Origin: Crossiella sp. SN42
GTDB lineage: Bacteria; Actinomycetota; Actinomycetes; Mycobacteriales; Pseudonocardiaceae
Length of the DNA: 64,000 bases
Direction: 5' to 3'
NCBI RefSeq assembly: GCF_023897065.1
Contig: NZ_JAMHIV010000033.1
Span: 54,270-118,269, forward strand
A program made the position numbers and the translations under genes. Of this stretch, positions 8,588 to 16,995 are shown piece by piece (the first letter of the stretch is position 1; each line of letters opens with the position of its first letter). Below the pieces are notes generated by a model. The model was not told the DNA's origin and ran no database searches. It saw only the letters and a list, made by a program, of their open reading frames with translations.

Positions 8588-8917
8588 TCAGTCCTCCTCG
8601 TCGAAGGGCTCGTCGCTCCAGCGGAACCAGGCTTCGTCGCCCTGGATGTGCAGCAGGAACTCCGCCACCGGCCCCTCCGGCGACACCAGGCTGAGCGAGC
8701 TGGTGATGCGCCGGTAGGCCTGTTCCCAGGCGTCGTTGTCCTCGTCGGACTCGCTCAGTGCGAGCTCCGCGTCGAACAGCGGTTTGACCTCGGCGAAGGC
8801 GGGCCGCGGCTGGAACCGGCCGTGCAGCCAGGGAAAGTCCGCTTCGGTGATGACGATCTCGCCGAGCGGTTCCGCGCCCCGGACCAGCCGCCACACCGCA
8901 CCCGCGTCCAGGTTCAC
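8588..8917 (-). CDS. Small acidic protein, unknown function
   Basis: A 109-residue protein with an acidic C-terminus (DEAWFRWSDEPFDEED) and several aromatic residues (DFPWLHGRFQPRPAF). It has no signal peptide or membrane segment and no motif that I recognise. The GTG start at 8915-8917 overlaps the stop of the VanZ-like gene by four bases (GTGA), so it is almost certainly translated from the same transcript. It might be a soluble partner of that membrane protein; this is inferred only from the overlap. Confidence 0.65.
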   Translation of the reverse strand: MNLDAGAVWRLVRGAEPLGEIVITEADFPWLHGRFQPRPAFAEVKPLFDAELALSESDEDNDAWEQAYRRITSSLSLVSPEGPVAEFLLHIQGDEAWFRWSDEPFDEED

Positions 8918-10197
8918 CGCACCTCCGACTCCGGCACCACCCGGGCGTCGCAGGCGTTCACGAACACCTGTTCCGGCCCGCCACCGGCCGGGACCAGGCC
9001 CAGCGCCCACAGCGGCGTCCACCGGTCGCCGACCCGGCGGGCCACCAGCTCGCCCCTGGCGACCTGCCTGCCGGGCCGGGCGGCGATGGCGGCCGCCTCG
9101 GCCTTCGGCTGGTCGACCGTCACCGCGCACAGCTCCGGCGGGGGCACCCGTGCGGTGCTGAACTGCACGAGCCCGCCGTCCCGATCCAGGAGGAGGTCCG
9201 CCCGCAACGGCAACAGCACACCGTCCTTGCGCTGCCGCCAGCTCGCGGAGAAGTCGCCGCCGGCGACCGGGGTCACCCGCAGCTCGGCCCCGAGCGCCCA
9301 CGGGAAGTAGCTCTGCGCCCGCCGGATCGCGATGTCCTTGGCCGCGGCCGCGTCGATCGGCGCGGTGGCCGGGGTCAGCGGCGGGGTGAACTCGGCCGCG
9401 GTGACCTCGCCGGAGGGCCAGTCCAGGTGCACGAGGCCGCGGTTGGCCGTGCCGGTGACCAGTGCGGCGATCAGCAGGGTCTGCCCGTCGGCGCGGCGGA
9501 TCTCGCGGAGCTGGTAGCCGCCGTCGGGGCCGAGGAACTTGCGCGCGGTCTCGCGCAGCAGGTCCTCCTGCTCCCGGCTGGTGCTGTTGGGCTCCGGCAG
9601 CGGCTCCTCGGCCACGGGCCGCACCAGCGCCACGGCCAGCCCGGCCACCACCACGAGTCCGGCTCCCGCCAGCACCCACGGCGCCCGCCGGAACCGGATC
9701 GCACCGGCCCGCCGGAACCCGGTGGCCACCCCGCCCAGCACCGCGCCGACCACCAGACCGAGGAGGTTGACCAGCAGCACATCGGAGTCACAGGCCCGCC
9801 CCAGCACCGGCAGCAGCGCCTGCGCCAGTCCCACCGCGGCCACCCCGGCCAGGCCCAGCACCAGCGTGAGCCAGAACCGCCGGAACACCACCACCGCGGC
9901 CAGGCCCGCCGGGACGAACAGCGCCAGGTTCAGCACGCCCGCGGTGGAGAGCAGCGTGTCCAGCGACGGCACCGCGACCCGGCAGGCGCCGAACGATCCG
10001 GTGCCGGCCCGCACCGGCGTCAGCGTGGTCGCCACCACCAGCGCCCCGGCCGCCCCGAGCAGGAACACCGCCCACCACCGGGCCCGGCCTGCCCGTCCCA
10101 GCAGCCAGCCCAGCACCGCGAACAGCACGGCCAGGCCGCCGAACACCGGCAGGGCATAGGGCTGAGCCCACAGGTAAGCGCCGATCACACCCGGCAT
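8914..10197 (-). CDS. VanZ-like membrane protein with PepSY-like C-terminal domain
   Basis: About 427 residues. The N-terminal half holds five or so membrane helices with VanZ-like features, including LNLALFVPAGLAAVVVFRRFW and CDSDVLLVNLLGLVVGAVLGG, and a further helix, WVLAGAGLVVVAGLAVALV. After a charged linker, the second half is soluble and probably outside the cell. It contains AKDIAIRRAQSYFPWALGAELRVTPV and RADLLLDRDGGLVQF, which resemble PepSY/YpeB-type domains. VanZ relatives are linked to cell-envelope resistance, but the function here is unknown. I prefer the ATG at 10197, where GGGG lies at suitable spacing; a TTG at 10218 would add seven residues. The small acidic protein is coupled downstream. 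Confidence 0.7.
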   Translation of the reverse strand: MPGVIGAYLWAQPYALPVFGGLAVLFAVLGWLLGRAGRARWWAVFLLGAAGALVVATTLTPVRAGTGSFGACRVAVPSLDTLLSTAGVLNLALFVPAGLAAVVVFRRFWLTLVLGLAGVAAVGLAQALLPVLGRACDSDVLLVNLLGLVVGAVLGGVATGFRRAGAIRFRRAPWVLAGAGLVVVAGLAVALVRPVAEEPLPEPNSTSREQEDLLRETARKFLGPDGGYQLREIRRADGQTLLIAALVTGTANRGLVHLDWPSGEVTAAEFTPPLTPATAPIDAAAAKDIAIRRAQSYFPWALGAELRVTPVAGGDFSASWRQRKDGVLLPLRADLLLDRDGGLVQFSTARVPPPELCAVTVDQPKAEAAAIAARPGRQVARGELVARRVGDRWTPLWALGLVPAGGGPEQVFVNACDARVVPESEVR

Positions 10198-10288
10198 CCT
10201 GACAGTCCCCGGGCGCAACCGTCAGCCCGCCGCGCGGCGCGGACCACCCCGTGGCGCGGAACGGTCCGCCCGCGATGCGGCACGGACC

Positions 10289-10348
10289 GGCCGTGACGAG
10301 GAGCGGGCGAGCTGTCTACGCGGCGCGAGCGGCCGTGACGAGGAGCGG
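10289..10348. repeat. Direct repeat in a gene-free gap
   Basis: The 18-base sequence GGCCGTGACGAGGAGCGG occurs at 10289-10306 and again at 10331-10348, in the 235-base gap between two divergent genes. The rest of the gap is GC-rich and contains short CGGAC/GTCCG-type inverted pieces. I see no gene in it. Confidence 0.7.
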
Positions 10349-10432
10349 AGCGCCTGGTGCGGCGCGGACGGTCTGCGCCCCTGCCGCCGGGGCCGCGCGA
10401 ATTCAGTGGTCACGTCGTCGAGAATCGCCGGT

Positions 10433-11254
10433 ATGACGGCACTGGATCAGGCTCTCGCTCATGTCGCCGCTCGGTCCGAGGGTGGGCCGATGGCCGGCGA
10501 TCTGCGGGTCAGCCTCAACTTCCATCCCGACCGGGTGGTGGCGGGGCGGCCGATCCTGGCCATGCTGGGCGCGGACGGATGTTACCGGTCCCAGTTCGAG
10601 ACCGGGACCAGCAACGGCGGGCTAACCGCGCATCCCGGGGGCGACCGGTGGCGGTGGGAGAGCCGGATGTTCGGCTCCGCCTACGACTCGGTGCCTGCCG
10701 CGCAGCGGCCCAAGTACGGGGCGCTGAACTTCCGGCGGCGGGTGGTGGGGGCGGCGCCGCGGTTCGGGTCGGCGCACTTCCGGCTGTCCGCGGAGTCGTT
10801 GCGGCGCACCACCTTCTGCTATCCGGACAGCGTGTTCGAGCCGGTGCGGTTCGGCACCGCCGAGCGGATGTCGCTGATCGAGGTGGCGCTGGCGGACTCC
10901 CCGGATCCGCTGGATGACTACGTCGAGGCGCAGGTGCACGGGCCGGTGCTGCTGGACCGCGATGTGGAGGCGCTGGTGCTGGACGCCTGCTTCCGGGACA
11001 CCGAGGTCGCGGAGCTGGCCTCGGCGCTGCCGTGTCCGGTGGAGTGGCATCCGGGGTTCCGGTTGTCCGTGGCGCGGCTGCGGGAGACCGAGGGGTACCG
11101 GACGCCGGAGGCGGTCGCGCTGGGGGTGGAGCTGGCGGTGGACGGGGTGCTGGATCCGGCGGCGCTGGGGCGGGCCGCGGCCTCGGGGGCGTACGAGCCG
11201 CAGGTGGTGAAGCACCTGTGGCATCACCTGGCGCGGTTCGGGGCGCCGGAGTGA
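10433..11254 (+). CDS. DUF3626 family protein
   Basis: A 273-residue protein with the conserved DUF3626 core: DLRVSLNFHPDRV, YRSQFETGTSNGGLTAHPGGDRWRWESRMFGSAYD, and RPKYGALNF. A later segment reads PVLLDRDVEALVLDACFRDTEV and a conserved end VEWHPGFRLSVARLRETEGYR. From memory, the family has no established function; short conserved motifs with His, Asp and Glu suggest an enzyme. There is no signal peptide. The ATG at 10433 has no strong ribosome-binding site but fits the family start. It ends four bases before the convergent flavoprotein gene ends, with no room for a terminator. Confidence 0.8.
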   Translation: MTALDQALAHVAARSEGGPMAGDLRVSLNFHPDRVVAGRPILAMLGADGCYRSQFETGTSNGGLTAHPGGDRWRWESRMFGSAYDSVPAAQRPKYGALNFRRRVVGAAPRFGSAHFRLSAESLRRTTFCYPDSVFEPVRFGTAERMSLIEVALADSPDPLDDYVEAQVHGPVLLDRDVEALVLDACFRDTEVAELASALPCPVEWHPGFRLSVARLRETEGYRTPEAVALGVELAVDGVLDPAALGRAAASGAYEPQVVKHLWHHLARFGAPE

Positions 11255-11258
11255 GGGG

Positions 11259-12359
11259 TCAGTGGGCGCAGCAGGACGGGGTCGGGCGGGGCAGCCGGCG
11301 GCGCAGGGTCTTCGCCACGTGGCAGGCGTCCCAGCCGACTCCGCCCAGGGCCGCCGAGTACAGGGCGCGCTGGCCGAGCAGGCCCACGTAGGCCAGGCCC
11401 GGGTGGGTGGTGGACAGGCCGTGGCGGTGGCGGGGGTTGCCCGCGCGGTCCAGCGCGCCGAGGGGGCGCAGGTGTTCCAGGTTCGGGCGGTAGCCGGTGG
11501 CCAGGATGACCGTGTCGACCTGCTCCGCGCGACCGTCGGGCCAGTGCAGGCTGGTGGCGGTGGCGCGGGTGAACATGGGGCGGGAGTCGGGTTCGCCCCG
11601 GCGCAGCGCGGCGCGGAACCCGCCGATGTTGTCCAGCACCTGCTGGCCGACGAGCAGGCCGGAGCGGACCAGGACCGCGCCCAGCGGTAGCCCGCCCAGG
11701 TGCTTCATGACCGTCCAGAACGCCTGCGTGTCCTTGCTCTCGGTGATCTTCACCGGCCGGCGGCTGACCAGGCTGACCCTGGCCACCTCGGCCAGTTCGA
11801 CCGCGATCTGCACACCGGAGTTGCCCGCGCCGACCACGACCACCCGCTGACCGGCGAACTCCGCGGGCGCGCGGTACTCGCCGGCGTGCAGCACCCGGCC
11901 GGTGAACTCGCCGAGGCCCAGGTCAGGGCGGTGCGGCGTGCTGAAGTTGCCGGTGGCCGAGACCACCACCGGGGCGTGCCAGGTCTCGCCGGTGGCGGTG
12001 CTGACCACGAAGCCGTCGCGGTCGCAGACCACCGAGGTGACGCGCTGACCGGGGTGGATCTCGCAGTCCAGGCCCTCGGCGTAGCGGCGCAGGTAGTCGA
12101 TCACCTGGTCGCGGCTGGGGTAGTGGCCGGGGTCGCAGGGGAAGGGCAGGCCGGGCAGGGCGTTCAGCCGCGCCGGGCTGAACAGGACCAGGCTGTCGTA
12201 GTACATCGGCCAGGAGCCGACCGGTTCCGGACCGGCCTCCAGCAGCACCGGCTGGAAACCGTGGGTGCGCAGCGCGCAGGCGGCGGCCAGGCCGGACTGG
12301 CCGCCGCCGATGACAATCGCCCGGCCGGGGTGCCGCGCACGCTGGTTGGTGATCATCAT
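11259..12359 (-). CDS. FAD/NAD(P)-dependent monooxygenase-like flavoprotein
   Basis: This 366-residue protein has the FAD-binding GxGxxG as IVIGGGQSGLAAACAL near the N-terminus and a second dinucleotide site as VVVVGAGNSGVQIAVELAEVA in the middle. It also has the ATGY motif as VILATGYRPNLEHLRPLG. This is the architecture of flavin-containing monooxygenases such as CzcO-like proteins, which oxygenate small substrates with NADPH. The unusual tail PTPSCCAH could bind metal or form a disulfide; its role is unknown. The start at ATG 12359 (MMITNQRARH) leaves the Rossmann fold at the usual distance. A hairpin between this gene and pafA separates the two transcripts. Confidence 0.8.
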   Translation of the reverse strand: MMITNQRARHPGRAIVIGGGQSGLAAACALRTHGFQPVLLEAGPEPVGSWPMYYDSLVLFSPARLNALPGLPFPCDPGHYPSRDQVIDYLRRYAEGLDCEIHPGQRVTSVVCDRDGFVVSTATGETWHAPVVVSATGNFSTPHRPDLGLGEFTGRVLHAGEYRAPAEFAGQRVVVVGAGNSGVQIAVELAEVARVSLVSRRPVKITESKDTQAFWTVMKHLGGLPLGAVLVRSGLLVGQQVLDNIGGFRAALRRGEPDSRPMFTRATATSLHWPDGRAEQVDTVILATGYRPNLEHLRPLGALDRAGNPRHRHGLSTTHPGLAYVGLLGQRALYSAALGGVGWDACHVAKTLRRRLPRPTPSCCAH

Positions 12360-12436
12360 GCCGCGAACCGTACAGCCTACGGTTCGCAAGGGGCAATTGA
12401 TTTGCGCACGCGGGAGGCGGGGCTGGCCCGGAACGG

Positions 12437-12471
12437 CCTGAGCCCGGAGCGACAGGTGCTCCGGGCTCAGG
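12437..12471 (-). terminator. Strong hairpin after pafA
   Basis: CCTGAGCCCGGAGC at 12437-12450 pairs perfectly with GCTCCGGGCTCAGG at 12458-12471, leaving a 7-base loop: a 14-bp stem placed 17 bases after the pafA stop codon. There is no U tract, as is common for high-GC actinobacterial terminators. It probably ends pafA transcription and insulates the flavoprotein gene. Confidence 0.85.
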
Positions 12472-12488
12472 TGACAGCTGGCGTGTGG

Positions 12489-13847
12489 CTACAGCGAGGC
12501 GATCAGGCGTTCGACCCGCTCGTCCACCGCGCGGAACGGGTCCTTGCACAGCACCGTGCGCTGGGCCTGGTCGTTCAGCTTCAGGTGCACCCAGTCCACG
12601 GTGAAGTCCCGGCCGGCGGCCTGGGCGGCGGCGATGAAGTCACCGCGCAGCTTGGCCCTGGTGGACTGCGGCGGGGTGTCCTTGGCGGCCTCGATCTCGC
12701 CGTCGTCGGTGACCCGGTGCACCAGGTCCTTGCGCTGCAGCAGGTCGAAGATGCCCCGGCCGCGGCGGATGTCGTGGTAGGCCAGGTCCAGCTGGGCGAT
12801 GCGCGGGCTGGACAGCTCCAGGTTGTGCTTGCTCTGGTAGCGCTCCAGCAGCCGGTGCTTGATCGCCCAGTCGATCTCGCGGTCGATCTGCCCGAAGTCC
12901 TGGGCCTCCACCGCGTCCAGGGTGCGGCCCCAGAGCTCGATCACCCGGTTCGCGGTGGGGTCGGGCTGGCGCTGGGCCACGTGCTCGACCGCGCGCTGGT
13001 AGTACTCCCGCTGGATGTCCAGCGCCGAGGCCTCACGCCCGCCCGCGAGCCGAACCTGCCTGCGACCGGTGAGGTCGTGGCTGATCTCGCGGATGGCCCT
13101 TATCGGGTTGTCCAGGGTGAAGTCGCGGAACTGCACTCCCGCCTCGATCATCTCCAGCACCAGGTTCGCGCTGCCCACCTTGAGCAGCGTGGTCACCTCG
13201 GACATGTTCGAGTCGCCGACGATCACGTGCAGCCTGCGGTAGCGCTCGGCGTCGGCGTGCGGCTCGTCGCGGGTGTTGATGATCGGCCGGGACCGGGTGG
13301 TGGCGCTGGAGACGCCCTCCCAGATGTGCTCGGCGCGCTGGGACAGGCAGAACACCGCGCCGCGCGGGGTCTGCAGCACCTTGCCCGCGCCGCAGATCAG
13401 CTGCCTGGTGACCAGGAACGGCAGCAGCACATCGGCGATGCGGGAGAACTCCCCCGCCCGCGCGACCAGGTAGTTCTCGTGGCAGCCGTAGGAGTTGCCC
13501 GCCGAGTCGGTGTTGTTCTTGAACAGGAAGATGTCGCCGCCGATGCCCTCGTCGGCCAGCCTGCGCTCGGCGTCGACGAGCAGGTCCTCCAGGATCCGCT
13601 CGCCCGCCTTGTCATGGGTCACCAGCTGGGTGAGGTCGTCGCACTCCGCGGTGGCGTACTCCGGGTGCGAGCCGACGTCCAGGTAGAGCCGGGAGCCATT
13701 GCGCAGGAACACGTTGGACGACCGGCCCCAGGACACCACGCGACGGAACAAGTACCGCGCCACCTCGTCAGGGGACAGGCGTCGCTGTCCGTGGAAGGTG
13801 CAGGTCACCCCGAATTCGGTTTCGATGCCGAAGATCCGCCGCTGCAT
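12489..13847 (-). CDS. pafA: PafA, Pup-protein ligase
   Basis: A 452-residue protein of normal PafA length. The N-terminal metal/ATP motif is GIETEFG, the catalytic aspartate is Asp57 in [19 protein letters not shown], and the conserved [20 protein letters not shown] and [16 protein letters not shown] follow. PafA uses ATP to link the C-terminal glutamate of Pup to lysines on target proteins, marking them for the proteasome. Usually pafA directly precedes pafB-pafC-tatA, but here about 8.7 kb of other genes separates pafA from pafB. The gene is divergent from the PAP2/kinase gene and has a strong hairpin after its stop. Confidence 0.97.
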   Translation of the reverse strand: MQRRIFGIETEFGVTCTFHGQRRLSPDEVARYLFRRVVSWGRSSNVFLRNGSRLYLDVGSHPEYATAECDDLTQLVTHDKAGERILEDLLVDAERRLADEGIGGDIFLFKNNTDSAGNSYGCHENYLVARAGEFSRIADVLLPFLVTRQLICGAGKVLQTPRGAVFCLSQRAEHIWEGVSSATTRSRPIINTRDEPHADAERYRRLHVIVGDSNMSEVTTLLKVGSANLVLEMIEAGVQFRDFTLDNPIRAIREISHDLTGRRQVRLAGGREASALDIQREYYQRAVEHVAQRQPDPTANRVIELWGRTLDAVEAQDFGQIDREIDWAIKHRLLERYQSKHNLELSSPRIAQLDLAYHDIRRGRGIFDLLQRKDLVHRVTDDGEIEAAKDTPPQSTRAKLRGDFIAAAQAAGRDFTVDWVHLKLNDQAQRTVLCKDPFRAVDERVERLIASL

Positions 13848-13914
13848 GTGTCCACAGTAGGCGCTAGCGGCGCGTCTGACCGGACTCCATCCGGGCGCCA
13901 GTTAGCGTGTTGTT

Positions 13915-15411
13915 GTGTTCGAGTGGTTTCGCAGGGTGTTCGAAGATGTCGACAGCACGGATCGTGACCTCGTTCGGCGTAGCGCCGACCTGCCACGATC
14001 CGCCGCTGACCCGACGCTCAAGGTGATCACCACCGCCGCCAACCACAGTCTGCTGTGGTTCGCGGTGGCGGCGGTGCTCGCGTCCAAGAAGGGCCGGACC
14101 CGGCGGGCCGCGTTCCGGGGGGTGGTGGCGATCGCGGGGGCCAGCGCGAGTGCGAACCTGATCGCCAAGCCGCTGTTCCCCAGACGCAGACCGGCGGCCG
14201 AGCTGGTGCCGGCGTACCGGCGCATCCCCGACCCGCCCACCTCCTCCTCCTTCCCGTCCGGGCACGCCGCCTCGGCCGCCGCCTTCGCCACCGCGGTCGT
14301 CATGGAGGCCCCGGCCGCCGCCGTGGTGGTCATCCCGCTGGCGGCCACGGTCGCCTACTCCCGGGTGCACACCGGCGTGCACTGGCCCAGCGACGTGGCC
14401 GCGGGCGCGGTGCTGGGCGCCAGCATCGGCCTGGCCACCCGGCACTGGTGGCCGTTGCGCCGGGAGTCCCCCTCCGAGACCAGGCACCAGACCGAGGCCG
14501 CCGCGCTGCCCGAGGGCGAGGGCCTGCTGGTGGTGGTCAACCCGAACTCCGGCGACGACTCGTTCAACCAGAGCGAGGAGGTCGCCCGCAACTGGCCCAA
14601 GGCCGCCGTGGTCGAGCCCAGCGAGCGCGAGGACCTGCTGGAACAGCTGCGCCGGACCCTGGATTCGGCGGACCAACCCATCCGCGCGCTGGGGGTGGCC
14701 GGCGGTGACGGCACGGTCGCCGCGGTCGCCTCGATCGCCGCCGAGCGCGGCCTGCCGCTGGCCGTGCTGCCCGCGGGCACGCTCAACCACTTCGCCAGGG
14801 ACGTCGGCGCGGAGGACGCGGGCAGCGTGGTGCGCGCGGTGGACAACGGCTCCGCGGTGGCGGTGGACCTCAGCTCGGTGATGGTGGACGAGCGGCCGCG
14901 CCGCTGGTTCGTCAACACCGCCAGCCTGGGCGGCTACCCCGACATGGTGCGGCTGCGGGAGAAGTGGCAGGGCCGCTGGGGCAAGTGGCCGGCCGCGGCG
15001 GCCGCGCTGGTCCGGGTGCTGCACGCCTCCCGTCCGCTGAAGGTCCGCATCGACGGCGAGACCAGGCAGGTGTGGCTGCTGTTCGTCGGCAACGGCTCCT
15101 ACGAGCCCAAGGGCTTCGCCCCGACCAGCCGTCCCCGCCTGGACGACGGCCTGCTGGACGTGCGCTACGTGCGCGCGGACATGCGCTGGTCCCGCACCCG
15201 GTTCGTGCTGGCCGCGCTGACCGGGGCGCTGCACCGCAGCCGCACCTACTGCCAGCAGGACCGGCCCGAGGTGCACGTGGAGGTGCTGGGCAACAAGGTC
15301 GCCATCGCCACCGACGGCGAGGTGGGACCGGAAGGGCGCCACTTCCGGTTCACCTCACACGTGGCCGCGCTGGGCGTCTACCGCGAGACCGACGGCTCAG
15401 CCGAGCTGTGA
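13915..15411 (+). CDS. PAP2 phosphatase / diacylglycerol-kinase fusion protein
   Basis: A 498-residue two-domain protein. Residues ~80-190 form a PAP2 lipid-phosphatase domain with the three motifs KPLFPRRRP, PSGHAAS and YSRVHTGVHWPSD, and several short hydrophobic helices. From about residue 200 there is a DAGK/sphingosine-kinase catalytic domain with VVVNPNSG, GVAGGDGTVAAVAS and LPAGTLNHFARDVG. The two halves would act in opposite directions on a lipid phosphate, so they may link two steps of a phospholipid pathway at the membrane. The same fusion is known from other actinobacteria. It starts with GTG at 13915, divergent from pafA, and its last 15 bases overlap the end of the convergent secreted-protein gene. 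Confidence 0.9.
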   Translation: MFEWFRRVFEDVDSTDRDLVRRSADLPRSAADPTLKVITTAANHSLLWFAVAAVLASKKGRTRRAAFRGVVAIAGASASANLIAKPLFPRRRPAAELVPAYRRIPDPPTSSSFPSGHAASAAAFATAVVMEAPAAAVVVIPLAATVAYSRVHTGVHWPSDVAAGAVLGASIGLATRHWWPLRRESPSETRHQTEAAALPEGEGLLVVVNPNSGDDSFNQSEEVARNWPKAAVVEPSEREDLLEQLRRTLDSADQPIRALGVAGGDGTVAAVASIAAERGLPLAVLPAGTLNHFARDVGAEDAGSVVRAVDNGSAVAVDLSSVMVDERPRRWFVNTASLGGYPDMVRLREKWQGRWGKWPAAAAALVRVLHASRPLKVRIDGETRQVWLLFVGNGSYEPKGFAPTSRPRLDDGLLDVRYVRADMRWSRTRFVLAALTGALHRSRTYCQQDRPEVHVEVLGNKVAIATDGEVGPEGRHFRFTSHVAALGVYRETDGSAEL

Positions 15412-15894
15412 CCAGGTGTGGTCGCTGCCGGTGAACCGCTTCACCGGGGCGCCGTTGGCGGAGAAGAAGTAGGACCGGCTCGGCGCCTCGCCGAACCCGC
15501 CGACGACCAGTCCGTCCATGTTCCAGTTGTCCGGGCCCTCGGGCCAGGAGGGGTGGGAGACCAGCCGGATCTTCATGCCGGTCACCTCGCAGGAGTTCGC
15601 CGTCCAGTTCGGGTCGGCGAAGGCGACGCTGCGGTGGTGGGTGGAGTTGCCGCCGAAGCCGCCCCAGACCGGCTGGAGCGGGACGTCGCCGTGCCGGGTG
15701 GTCACCCAGATCAGCAGCTCGGAGTTGCCGCGCAGGTCGTCACCGCCGGTGCGGAACTCCAGGTTGAACGCGCGCAGGTTCGTGCACGGACCGATCGGTC
15801 CGGCGGCGGCTGACGGGGCGGTGGCGGCGAGCGCGCCGAGGGTGAGGGCGCTCGCGGTGAGCGCGGTGGCCAGGCGGCGGGATGTGCTGGTCAT
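15397..15894 (-). CDS. Small secreted protein, unknown function
   Basis: A 165-residue precursor with a clear signal peptide: a basic N-terminus (MTSTSRRL), a hydrophobic core, and a likely cleavage after APSAAA. The mature protein of ~132 residues has two cysteines (IGPCTNLR and ANSCEVTG) that could form a disulfide, and several aromatic/glycine motifs (VWGGFGGNSTHHRSVAFADPNW, GPDNWNMDGLVVGGFG). This looks like a beta-sandwich exported protein, but I do not recognise a family. AGGAAGGAC precedes the ATG at a good distance. The gene's last 15 bases overlap the end of the PAP2/kinase gene on the other strand. Its upstream region holds TTGACCAG repeats. Confidence 0.8.
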   Translation of the reverse strand: MTSTSRRLATALTASALTLGALAATAPSAAAGPIGPCTNLRAFNLEFRTGGDDLRGNSELLIWVTTRHGDVPLQPVWGGFGGNSTHHRSVAFADPNWTANSCEVTGMKIRLVSHPSWPEGPDNWNMDGLVVGGFGEAPSRSYFFSANGAPVKRFTGSDHTWSQLG

Positions 15895-15980
15895 GCGGTG
15901 AGTCCTTCCTGGTCGCGAGCCCGTGGGAGCGGGCTTCCTGACCAGGTGTAGCTGTGCGGGAGTTGACCAGGAAGGCGGCG

Positions 15981-16007
15981 TTGACCAGCCAGGACAATCC
16001 TGGTCAA
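15981..16007. promoter_or_regulatory. Inverted repeat, candidate operator
   Basis: TTGACCAG (15981-15988) and CTGGTCAA (16000-16007) form a perfect 8-bp inverted repeat around 11 bases. An extra direct copy of TTGACCAG lies at 15963-15970, 18 bases away. The site is about 90 bases upstream of the secreted-protein gene and 190 upstream of the lasso-cluster regulator. Confidence 0.5.
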
Positions 16008-16154
16008 TCCCCCGTCCACCGGCAGCCACACCGGCCGGCGCGCGAGCCAGTGGACTCCGTCGCCGCGGTGACCCGAACGCGTGAAGATCAATCGAGCTCC
16101 CGGCTCTGCCGTAACGGGGGGCCCACAACGATCGACAGCCTGGGCACTGATCAA

Positions 16155-16168
16155 GCAACGATCGTTGC
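16155..16168. promoter_or_regulatory. Perfect 14-bp palindrome upstream of the lasso regulator
   Basis: GCAACGATCGTTGC is a perfect palindrome 29 bases before the regulator start codon. A related half-site, CAACGATCG, lies about 27 bases further upstream. Position and symmetry suggest a binding site for a dimeric regulator, possibly the LuxR-type protein itself. Confidence 0.55.
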
Positions 16169-16197
16169 GGGTCCCCTCAGGAAAGGTGGCCGAAAGT

Positions 16198-16833
16198 GTG
16201 AAATCGGTTCACTCGGGTGGTCTTGTCATCGCGGTGTTGGACGAGCGGCCGGTAATCCGGCACGGCGTGCCCCAGTTGCTTCGCGGGATGCCGGAGATTC
16301 ACTGCGTGCGGTCCTTGGCCGATGTCCCCGAACCTGACGACGTGGCGCAATACGACGTCATCGTGTGCGGTATTTATTCACGGGACAGCCTGGCGGCATT
16401 GCGGAGAATTCACCATCTCGCCGGGCGGTCCCGGCTGGTGCTGCTGGCCGACTCGCCCACCCTGCTCGCCACGTTGCTGCTGGCCGACTCAGGCGCGCAC
16501 GGCTACCTCACCACCGACGCCAGTGGCCAGGTGCTGCGGGAAGCCGTGCTGGGCGTCTGGCGTGGCCAGCTCTACGTGGCCAGGTCGGTCGCCGACCTGC
16601 TCAGGGACAGTGCCACGGCGGTGCTGAAGCCCCGCCTCGCCCCCAGGGAGGCGCAGGTGGTGCGGCACATCGCCGCGGGGCTGACCCATGCCGCGACGGC
16701 GCGCCAGATGGGAGTCAGCGTGGCCACCGTCGAGACCTATCTTCGGCGAATTCGCAACAAATACGCGATAAACGCGCCCCGGGATCTGGTGCGGCTGGCG
16801 TGGCAGGTCGATCTTCAGCGGTTGTTAGGGTAG
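16198..16833 (+). CDS. LuxR/NarL-type regulator of the lasso cluster (atypical receiver)
   Basis: A 211-residue response-regulator-like protein. The N-terminal ~120 residues have receiver-domain shape (VIAVLDERPVIRHGVPQLLRGM), but the phosphorylation site position in DVIVCGIYSRDS holds cysteine, not aspartate, and the conserved lysine near the end (YLTTDA) is threonine. Classical phosphorylation is therefore unlikely. The C-terminal NarL-type helix-turn-helix is LAPREAQVVRHIAAGLTHAATARQMGVSVATVETYLRRIRNKY. I chose the GTG at 16198, which follows AGGAAAGGTGG. A rare TTA codon (16825-16827) sits three codons from the end, so expression may depend on a bldA-type leucine tRNA. It lies 162 bases upstream of the precursor gene, which it probably controls. 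Confidence 0.8.
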   Translation: MKSVHSGGLVIAVLDERPVIRHGVPQLLRGMPEIHCVRSLADVPEPDDVAQYDVIVCGIYSRDSLAALRRIHHLAGRSRLVLLADSPTLLATLLLADSGAHGYLTTDASGQVLREAVLGVWRGQLYVARSVADLLRDSATAVLKPRLAPREAQVVRHIAAGLTHAATARQMGVSVATVETYLRRIRNKYAINAPRDLVRLAWQVDLQRLLG

Positions 16834-16995
16834 CCATGCCAATGCGCCGCGCGAGTGGATGTTCGCGTCATCAGATCTGAGGACTGTCGACCGGCCTTCG
16901 ATTTCGGAAAGGTCCTCCGCGAACAAGTGCGACGAGAGTTCGTCGCAGTGGATCGCCTGTTCGTGGGAATGGACATGGAAAGGAGGTGTATCGCA

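Noticed and set aside
16855..16995. Longer lasso precursor beginning at an in-frame ATG at 16855
   Set aside because: The strong AGGAGGTG and the YxxP motif spacing support the ATG at 16996; an 88-residue precursor would have an unusual leader.
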